15,309 nucleotides of DNA, taken from an uncultured Treponema sp. GTDB taxonomy: Bacteria > Spirochaetota > Spirochaetia > Treponematales > Treponemataceae. The DNA lies in the NCBI GenBank assembly GCA_937885235.1, contig CAKZZK010000119.1, positions 1 to 15,309 on the forward strand, given 5' to 3'. The notes beneath the pieces are model-generated. The model was given only the letters and a program-made list of their open reading frames with translations. It did not search any database and was not told the origin of the DNA. Numbering within the stretch: position 1 is the stretch's first letter; each line of letters starts with the position of its first letter. Below are positions 15,283 through 15,309 of this stretch, in pieces. Both the position numbers and the translations under genes were made by a program.

Positions 15283-15309
15283 AGATCGGAAGAGCGTCGT
15301 GTAGGGAAA
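15283..15309. other. Illumina TruSeq adapter remnant (artefact)
   Basis: The last 27 bases match the reverse complement of the Illumina TruSeq universal adapter from its first base, beginning AGATCGGAAGAGC and continuing GTCGTGTAGGG. They are not genomic. The thrA reading frame passes through them without a stop, so an automatic gene call could include false residues. Confidence 0.97.

Overview
This window looks like a contig end from a host-associated Treponema or close relative, probably from a metagenome. The best taxonomic clue is a 286-aa spirochaete class B flagellin (FlaB) on the minus strand. It has a near-consensus flagellar sigma-28 promoter upstream and a rho-independent terminator downstream. 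Other genes match spirochaete homologues in type, but I could not run any search, so the genus is an inference.

Layout. (1) 1-736, minus: a small orphan ORF (65 aa) overlaps the start of a one-TM protein with a degenerate HD/HD-GYP-like domain that runs off the left edge. (2) 780-1854, minus: terminator, flaB, and its sigma-28 promoter. (3) 2033-2938, minus: a WYL-domain transcriptional regulator that appears broken by an internal deletion and a 1-nt frameshift. (4) 2957-3260: an intergenic region with five 22-bp tandem units, each carrying a 13-bp imperfect palindrome, and a strong sigma-70-type promoter for the next genes. (5) 3261-10143, plus: a two-gene addB-addA operon for a dual-nuclease DNA-break repair complex. 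(6) 10125-15282, minus: an amino-acid operon read as thrA (5' end missing), a DAHP synthase-prephenate dehydratase fusion, ilvN, and an unknown 194-aa gene. It converges on addA with a 19-bp overlap. (7) 15283-15309: not genomic. It matches the Illumina TruSeq adapter.

How the genes work together. AddA and AddB should form one helicase-nuclease: AddA supplies the motor and one nuclease, and AddB supplies a second nuclease held by an Fe-S cluster. Both nuclease sites look complete, but AddA carries Val in place of the invariant P-loop Gly. The amino-acid operon groups enzymes at branch points (aspartate to homoserine, entry to the shikimate pathway, prephenate to Phe, acetolactate) and is rich in ACT-type regulatory domains. 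The DAHP synthase half of the fusion has lost the metal-binding Cys and the Lys/Arg of its substrate motif, while the prephenate dehydratase half looks intact. The strongest leads are this fused, possibly non-catalytic DAHPS domain, the altered AddA P-loop, and the palindromic 22-bp array. Possible sequence error must be excluded first for the single-base changes, because the window demonstrably contains one library artefact.
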